Below the pieces are notes generated by a model. It saw nothing but the letters and a program-made list of their open reading frames with translations, was not told the DNA's origin and did no database searches. A stretch of DNA of 64,000 nt from NCBI GenBank assembly GCA_935421135.1, contig OW285194.1, positions 12,361,376 to 12,425,375 of the forward strand. Direction: 5' to 3'. Origin of the DNA: Bugulina stolonifera (Eukaryota > Bryozoa > Gymnolaemata > Cheilostomatida > Bugulidae). This document shows positions 57,037 through 64,000 of this stretch, piece after piece (the first letter of the stretch is position 1; the number at the start of each line of letters is the position of its first letter). The translations under genes were made by a program, and so were the position numbers.

Positions 57037-60000
57037 TTAGCAACATTTACCCTTCTTCTTTTTCTCTTTGACAGTTTTTGGATGAGATTCTAGCTGGAAT
57101 GATGTTACAATAGGAGGGTTGCTTAGACTCTTGAATTGTTGTTTCTTTGTAACAGCTGTAACATACAAGCATAATACTGTAATATACATGTAATAATACT
57201 GTAATATATATGTATGATACTGTAGCATACATGTATAATACTGTAACATATATGTATACTGCAACATATATGTATAATACTGTAACATACATGTATAATA
57301 CTGTAACATATATGTATAATACTGTAACATACATGTATATAATGCTGCAATATACATGTACAATACTGTAACATACATGTACAATACTGTAATATACATG
57401 TACAATGCTCTAACATACATGCATAATGCTGTAATATACATGTATAACACTGCAACATACATGTATAATGCTGTAATATACATGTATAATACTGTAACAT
57501 ACATGTATATGTATAATACTGTAACATACATGCATATGTACAATGCAAGTGAAGTTGAAACAAAGAGCGTAGTAAATGCTCAACTCCGAATACTAATGTC
57601 ATTGCAATATACAATAGTAATTCATTAACTCTATAAATTCAACCTAAAAGTGAAACAACTCCAAATTATGCGACTTTGATTAGAGGGTATAACACAACCA
57701 GCCGTAGTTTTACCATTTGTTACAAGAATTGACTTACTGCTTATAGACTGGTTAGCAAGCATGAAGTTGACAAGCTGTACTTTCCAATATAATACTTCAA
57801 CTTAACTGTGACTAGTCAAGAGCAGTAAATACTTCAACTTACCTGCGACTAGAGCAGTAAATACTTCAACTTACCTGCGACTAGAGTAATAAATACTTCA
57901 ACTTACCTGCGACTAGAGCGGTGAATGCTTCTTCTACATTGATTTTATCTTGGGCCGAGGCTTCCATGAAGATCATATCGTGTTTGGCTACAAAATAGAT
58001 ACATTTGTTATAAATACATACATATTGTCATTCTCTACATATTATTTTACAAGAAGTGGACATGCTTTTTACACAATATTTGATAGGATTGACAGTGTCA
58101 GGTTGCATCTCTCGCTTTGCTCATTTTAGTGACGGTATATTCATTTTTATTTTGAGGGCTAATGAAGGCTGTATCCATAACCTGTCATGGTGATAATAGA
58201 AGCATAACCCGTGATTGACTATTCAATCTTTGGTGGGCATAAGAACAAAGGCTAACACGCTTTAAAAGTGGCAGCTAGCCTTAGAGCTAAATTTCATTTT
58301 GAACTAGTAAGGATTTACCTGCTAATGACTCCCCTTCCTCTACTGTAACACTTCTAACATGTCTAAGGTCTGACTTATGGCCTATTAACATGATAACTGG
58401 GTCCTCTAGATTTGCACTCTCGTGTATCTCCTTCAACCATCTGTCTGTCACATCTTGGAAACTGGTATGCTTGGTTATATCATAAAGTATCATCACAGCT
58501 ACTGCTCTACTGTAATATCTAAAATTGACAGCATTGCCATAGCCTATATGAACATGTAAATACAGTTTTACAGGAGGGAAGATAACTTCAGCTGTAGATG
58601 GACATTAATCTAAGTTACACGTAAGTAAGTAGGTACGCCCATCCTTTTGCCATTGCAAATATTTTTACTCCTAAAATTTTGATAAATGATATTTTTAATA
58701 TAATAATGTACACATACTGCAAGGAAAACGTACTCTTACAATGTTCAAATTCAGTAGATGTACATGGAGGCCTACTGCCTACCTTAGTAAAATATTTTGT
58801 AGGTAGTTGCTACAGTAAAATAGAATACAAAGATAATAACAATAATAGTTTCACATTTATACGTCTCCAACAAGAGTAAGGTGCCTATTAATTTCTACAA
58901 CTAATACTCGCTATAAATTGATGATAAACAATGCCATCATGATTATGTTTTACAATGCAGTTAGTGCTAAATTAATTCTAACTATTCAACCAATGACCTT
59001 GTAACATAATAATAGCAGTTCACTGTGACCTACGAAATACTTTATAATATCAAATATCTAAGAATTACATTGCAATGATTATAAAGTTTTGTGTTCTCCA
59101 TGTAGCATATATAGAATATTACTAAGGTTGAGGAAATGTCTAAGCTCCCAGACATTCTGTCTATAACATATTAATGGGTTGAATCACCTATAATGCTATG
59201 TTTAATAATTAAATTTAACCACGTTATGGCATTTGATTTTAAATGACTCTAAATTAAATTACATATAAATACTTAAGCACATGAATTTAAAGCTGAAACA
59301 GCCTTTGCTCATTGGTCCAACTGCCTTCAACAATCTACGGACTAGCTTGCTCAATTGTTCTCAAAAATTAAACTGGTTTGAAGTTGTCCTCTCTCAAATT
59401 ATAGTAATAATGATTCCTATATTTATCCTAATACATGTATTTTTCTATATAGGCCTGTAATCGCACGAACTGCAAAGCGATCCAACAGTTTTTTCAATTT
59501 TTTATGAAATTTTTTAAAAATGTAACACCTACACTATGTGAATATTGAATAAAGACTAAAGAGTATCAAAATGTACATATACATAACATCAATTCTATCA
59601 TCAGTGCCTGTTACTGACTGATAATTTATGTAATAAGACTAAACTCTAAAGTCTAAACAAATAGAACACTGCTGTCATTGATATCCAACCAATGTATGTC
59701 TAATAATAATAGTGACACTATGTGTAGACTGTGTCCAAATATTGTACATGTACAGTTCACAGCAATATTAATTATAAGCACTTAATCTTTCAGTTGTGTC
59801 ACCAAATACTCAAATTGTCGGCGTAATTGGAATTTCATTTATATTATTTTCATTCTAGACAAGGATGGATTGTACTAGTAGCATTACACTAGTAGCCAGA
59901 TAGTACACCCATTAGGCACTCCTACAATGATTGCCTGTTTTGACTAGTAGTTAAAGGAAACAATAAACTGATACTAAACTTACAAATGTGCTAATACTCT

Positions 60001-62534
60001 GAACCTCTCTTGCCCTGCAGTGTCCCACACTTGTAGTTTAATCTTCTTGCTATTGTGAGTCACATCTCGGCAGGCGAAGTCTATTCCTATAGTAGTTCTG
60101 CTTTCCTGTGTGAACTGGTCCCAAGCATACCGAGTGAGAAAATTGGTCTTTCCTACACCTGAGTCTCCAATTAACACAACTGTAACATAAACATACATAT
60201 ATTAACTGCAGAACTACTAGCTACTAGGTATGACTACAAGAAGTGAAATGCTACCAGCTTTATGAGTACAGTGGAACTTGCTTAATTCAGCCTCGGATAG
60301 TTCAAAAACTTGGTTAGTTCAAACTATTAGCTTTGGTCCCTGCTGGGCGCTACATAAATGGTTTCAATTAAGTGAAGTGACCTTACAATTCAAACTCGGG
60401 CCTAATTCAAACCAATTATGGCAGTCCTTTGTAGTTTGAATTAAACAAGTTTCACTGTATAATATTACTAAAAGCCATTTATGATGAAAGCATTTATTAC
60501 AGGTATTGCAGGAACAACATAGACATAAAAGTTGTGTTCTCTCTATTCTAATTCATACCACTGGATCACTACATCACTAATTTCCCATAGTTCAGGGTTC
60601 TGGTTAGGTAAACAGTGCAGAGTCATAAAATAACAATGCTTAACCATTGTGACAACATCATTTTTTACAAAAGAGAGAAATTATCAATGTTGGTTATGGG
60701 AACACAGTCTGTGTGATCACCTTCCCATTGCCTGGCTTCTTGTAACCTGCATTTATACCATAGAGAAACTGTTTATTGCAAAAAGGAGAATAGAAATCTA
60801 GGAACTGAGGCTAGTACAGCTGCTGATCACATAGAGTTGTACAACATACTGCACATTCCACACTGTATATTTATATATTAGTAGTATATTCAGGACAGAT
60901 CTCCACTCATAATACTATCCATACCTGTCAGGTCTCAAAATATTACAAGTACACACTCAGCTTCTAGCAGTACCTCCAGGGCAATTTTAAACCTCCCTAT
61001 TTCCTCCATGCTTTACGACATGAAAATTTTCCAACAACATTTTGACAAAAATACAGCAGTGTCATCTCCAATCATGCATGCGATTTTCTTTAGATTTGCT
61101 TTGAATTTGAATCTACATGTAGATATTGAAGTTGCGCTTTTATACCTTTAGTTGCAATTTCAGTTAGAATAATGCGACGAAATACATGTGCATGTATATG
61201 TACAGTACTGCATGTTCGGCGTAACTTTAAACCACATAAGAAATTAATGGAGAAACTGCATTTTATTCACCTAGAGAATCTCCGAAAAAGTGTGCTGATC
61301 AAAGTCCCCCAGCTTTTAATTCTGTTTACTTGAACAGCTATGACACTATACTTATACTGAACAGTAATCCCTTTGGGTTACTTAGGTGAGAACTAAGAAG
61401 AGTTGGCCACATTCTGGTTATAAGCCAAAGTGACAAATTATTACTTCATCATTCTAATCTAATACACATGCAGCTAATATTGATGATGTTATTATTGATC
61501 ATTATACCAATCTATCCAACTGTGCATAAATCTAATTAGCCTGCCTGCCTTGCAGCTATACTTAGATAACAAGGTTAGTTAGTTTATAGATGGGTAATTA
61601 CCAAGCCACTTCCTCATTACTGTTAGCAGGCAGTTTGCAAACTGCTGATATATAAACAGCATAGTTATATGCAGTTTTAGCCTGATTTCTATGTAGCTTT
61701 ATTGTAGATTAGTAGGGTGGTGATAGAAACTCTCCTCCAACTTCTGCTTAGTATGAACAAGTATGAACAGTTCTAACCCTTGTTGGTTGTCTTGAAGTTT
61801 GAATAAAGCTCTCTTTTACCCCTCTTACTATTCAATAATAACAAACCAGGCTGTTACAGGTTTTAGAATTATCCCACCATTAACATGTGCACTTGTCCTG
61901 TAGTACAATGTAGCCCACAAAAAAGTTCATCATCATCACCAGCCAATCAGACTGTTGGTAACAACCAATAACTAATAAATAACACTACTTCCCTCTTTCA
62001 ATATAGACCCAAACAATTAGCCCTTATCATCTACATGTACAGGAAAAATATTTACAATTTAGTGTTGAAATTATTTTGTAATCAAAATTGTAAACAAAAC
62101 TTTTTATGCACTGAGTCACCCATACCAGCAAGGGTAATATAGAATGTTTGAAAGTGTTTGAGATATCATCATAAGTATCTAGTGCTGGGAAACCATCCGA
62201 GCCAGATATAAGTTGGAACAGCTGAGCCTGCCTTTCCTAGCACTCTAATTATACCACCATGTATTATTTTCATGGAAAACAATGATGCTGCCACAGCTAA
62301 AGCTTATAGTCTTATATATCTTGATCTAGATCACTCATAAACAATAAATACTTGGCTGACAATTACCTCTACCTACCTATGCATTTTAGTAATGATAAAA
62401 TATCTACCATTATTTATACAGCATGGTCTATCTACATGATGTAGTGTTGATAGCAAGGGTTAGTAGCCTTACTTACTTTTCCATACAAGATCATAGCTTT
62501 TGTTCATATAGTCCACTTTGGGTGGTTCCATCAT
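57037..62534 (-). CDS. Rab family small GTPase, Rab11-like, five exons
   Basis: Membrane-traffic GTPase. Exons: 62534-62477, 60179-59984, 58518-58319, 57987-57907, 57155-57037, phase-consistent, 217 residues. The P-loop is GDSGVGKT (residues 24-31), switch I carries TIGIDF (49-54), and the G3 box is WDTAGQERF (71-79). The G4 box is GHKSDLRH, with His in place of the usual Asn. The G5 box is EASAQD. The C-terminus is Lys-rich and ends KGKCC, the double-geranylgeranyl site. [14 protein letters not shown] and [14 protein letters not shown] are closest to Rab11/Rab25 in my reading, while His in G4 is also known from Rab39 relatives, so the subfamily is not fixed. Two start ATGs are adjacent (62534, 62531). 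A tandem repeat duplicates the donor of exon 4. Confidence 0.93.
57166..57541. repeat. ~22-bp minisatellite in the last Rab intron
   Basis: About 17 copies of TAATACTGTAACATACATGTA variants. It begins within about 10 bp of the acceptor of exon 5 (57156), so the acceptor region reads as part of the array (GTTACAG). Open frames across it are artefacts. Confidence 0.92.
57795..57925. repeat. 32-bp tandem repeat duplicating a Rab 5' splice site
   Basis: The block ACTTACCTGCGACTAGAG, which is the end of exon 4 plus its GTAAGT donor on the minus strand, occurs three times, with donors at 57906, 57874 and 57842. A fourth decayed copy (ACTTAACTGTGACTAG) lies near 57810. The spacing is exactly 32 bp. 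Confidence 0.92.
60269..60457 (+). mobile_element. Tigger/pogo-like MITE, complete copy, 189 bp
   Basis: TA target duplication on both sides (60267-60268 and 60458-60459). The ends are CAGTGGAACTTGCTTAATTC and, at the right, GAATTAAACAAGTTTCACTG, an inverted pair. It matches the copy at 4085-4266. It sits in intron 1 of the Rab gene. No transposase. Confidence 0.88.
61268..61350 (+). repeat. dispersed repeat, copy near 61.3 kb
   Basis: Same order of blocks as 13215-13300 (CACCTAGAGAATC, GTGCTGATCAAAG, AATTCTGTTTACTTGA). In Rab intron 1. Confidence 0.6.
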
Positions 62535-63499
62535 CTTGGATTAGGAAGGGAGATTCAAACATGAACTCACAGGCTATCTACTTTCAAACCTGAAAATATA
62601 ACACATTTTACTGTACATTAGCCTATGGGGCTTTGCTATTTTAAAATGGCAACATTGCTGGTATAATTATACAAATTTGTACATATTGTAATAATGTAGT
62701 CTATTTGCATGTAGGAAGGTATATTGCCTATACCTTAGTATTCTCTTTTGGTAGCCAAGCGGAGCAGGTAATTATTCAGGGGATTGCAGTTGTTTACAAC
62801 ACTTTTTAGTGCAAAGACAACGAAGTGGCAATACAACAACCATCATGATTGTCTAAACTTCACTTATTATTTCAAATAAAATAGGCTGTATAGTGTATAG
62901 GTCTAGCTAGCACTATTTCTGAATGAATGGAATGGCTAGTCGCTGTTTCACAATGTATTATAGCTGCCGTTCCTAGTCATTACCTGTTTACCACATGTGA
63001 AGGCAGCATTCCATCAAAACTATTCATTTCCACAGCATCAGGGCCTACTGAGTTTGTTATAATGGCCCACTTGTTACACACAAAAACATCATTATATAAG
63101 ATTTTGATGATTATGAGTAACTTGAATGCTGAATAGAGTTTATAACAAGATTACATGCAACGCTATAATTATTAATCATAAATGGTGCCGGAGCTTAGGT
63201 AATAATAGTATTTCCATTGTACATCATCATTGCACATGTAAAATTTATATTATTAGCACGGCACATTTTTTAGGAGAATTTGTAAGCTGTATTCTCCATT
63301 TTTGCTTTGATTGCGACTTTTTTCCCAAAGAAGCCATATTCATGTAGATAGTCCTGCAGGCTAGATCAACTTAGTGAATAAAGTAAAGGTGCAGCAAGGA
63401 TGCAGAAGTGTGACCTCAGTGAGCCTATCTCAGCTGTCAAAAACATTATTATATATGATTACAGCTATTAGGAGTTAACTAACAGTAGGCGACCACACC
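62535..63499. other. region upstream of the Rab gene
   Basis: About 1 kb upstream of the Rab start, and possibly a bidirectional promoter if the plus-strand exon at 63500 is real. No other element is recognised. Confidence 0.4.
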
Positions 63500-63545
63500 A
63501 TGTCCTGCCCATCTGGAGGCAATGACTCTTCACTTGTGCTGGGTG
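63500..63545 (+). CDS. possible first coding exon of a gene leaving the right edge
   Basis: ATG opens 15 codons (MSCPSGGNDSSLVLG) ending at a GTAAGG donor in phase 1. A later open stretch on the same strand (about 63770 to the window end) encodes a basic, charged peptide including SIVEKRNPKDHPTKPAKFHQ and could be coding, but I could not join the two in phase. The product is unknown and a chance ORF is possible. Confidence 0.25.
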
Positions 63546-64000
63546 GTAAGGTTTTACTGCTACTTACTTAATGCTTGTAGACTACAAACAATAATATGGA
63601 TACCTATGTATCGTCTTAGTCTTAATTTTCTTCCAAATTATTGAGAAAGGAAATAGTTTCAGACTTGAAATGGTAAAGCTGTAGTAGGCATACAGTAGGT
63701 TAATTTATACAAATGACATTCTTGTTTAAGCAAACATGCAACTAAAAGTTAACTCTTGTTTAGGCAAACACGTACTTAAAACTGCATTCATTCTGTCTTA
63801 ACTCCTGAATGTACACATCTAATGGCAACTAATGGCAAATTCCAATCTGGCAAAAACGATTTTAATAGAAGTATAGTTGAGAAGAGAAATCCCAAAGATC
63901 ATCCTACAAAACCTGCGAAATTTCATCAAAGACCCAGTACTGCTGTGCCTCAGTGTATTTATAGGCCTACTGGTTGCATTTATATACATGATATAATGCC

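Noticed and set aside
57037..57628. Open frames rich in Met, Tyr and Cys over the Rab intron
   Set aside because: Low-complexity reading of the ~22-bp minisatellite; the true exon 5 of the Rab gene uses another frame.

Overview
The window is nuclear DNA from an animal. It is AT-rich, the genes are split by many short GT-AG introns, and the families are metazoan: a carbohydrate sulfotransferase, CTHRC1-like secreted domains, a Death-domain protein, TACC, MOSPD and a Rab11-like GTPase. The short intergenic gaps, the many minisatellites and the gene set would suit an early-branching animal such as a sponge, but the sequence alone does not prove the phylum. No viral, bacterial or CRISPR content was seen. 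Exon models were built by hand from splice sites, reading-frame phase and family motifs. Each gene model given without reservation is phase-consistent from start codon to stop codon.

Layout from left to right. A possible first exon of a minus-strand gene sits at the left edge. A six-exon, 357-residue Golgi-type carbohydrate sulfotransferase follows on the plus strand (1537-4559), then about 1.2 kb of 15-bp satellite (5169-6350). Next is a minus-strand secreted-protein cluster: lipocalin-like gene A (6760-12429), a signal-peptide/PAN/triple CTHRC1-domain gene (14062-21984) and lipocalin-like gene B (23621-26447). The two lipocalin genes are paralogues with exons 2 and 3 of identical length and matching intron phases. 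Intron 1 of gene A holds a 3.6-kb foldback element with arms of about 580 bp, a decayed SAP-domain ORF and a nested hAT MITE. Intron 1 of gene B holds a 206-bp near-perfect palindrome.

Head-to-head with lipocalin B is a 135-residue stand-alone Death-domain protein on the plus strand (27471-30969). It converges on an 18-exon, 1179-residue TACC gene on the minus strand (31827-46959). The introns of the TACC gene are full of minisatellites and one foldback element. A MOSPD-type MSP-domain membrane protein (50902-53296) and a Rab11-like GTPase (57037-62534) follow on the minus strand. Between them lie a nested inverted-repeat MITE and a LINE reverse-transcriptase relic. A possible new plus-strand gene begins near 63500 and runs off the right edge.

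Themes. The cluster at 6.7-26.5 kb is all secreted or extracellular proteins. TACC (centrosome and microtubules), Rab (vesicle traffic) and MOSPD (ER contact sites) are housekeeping cell biology. The most unusual feature of the window is structural: tandem repeats have grown across or against splice sites in at least three genes, and several foldback elements of different ages sit in introns.
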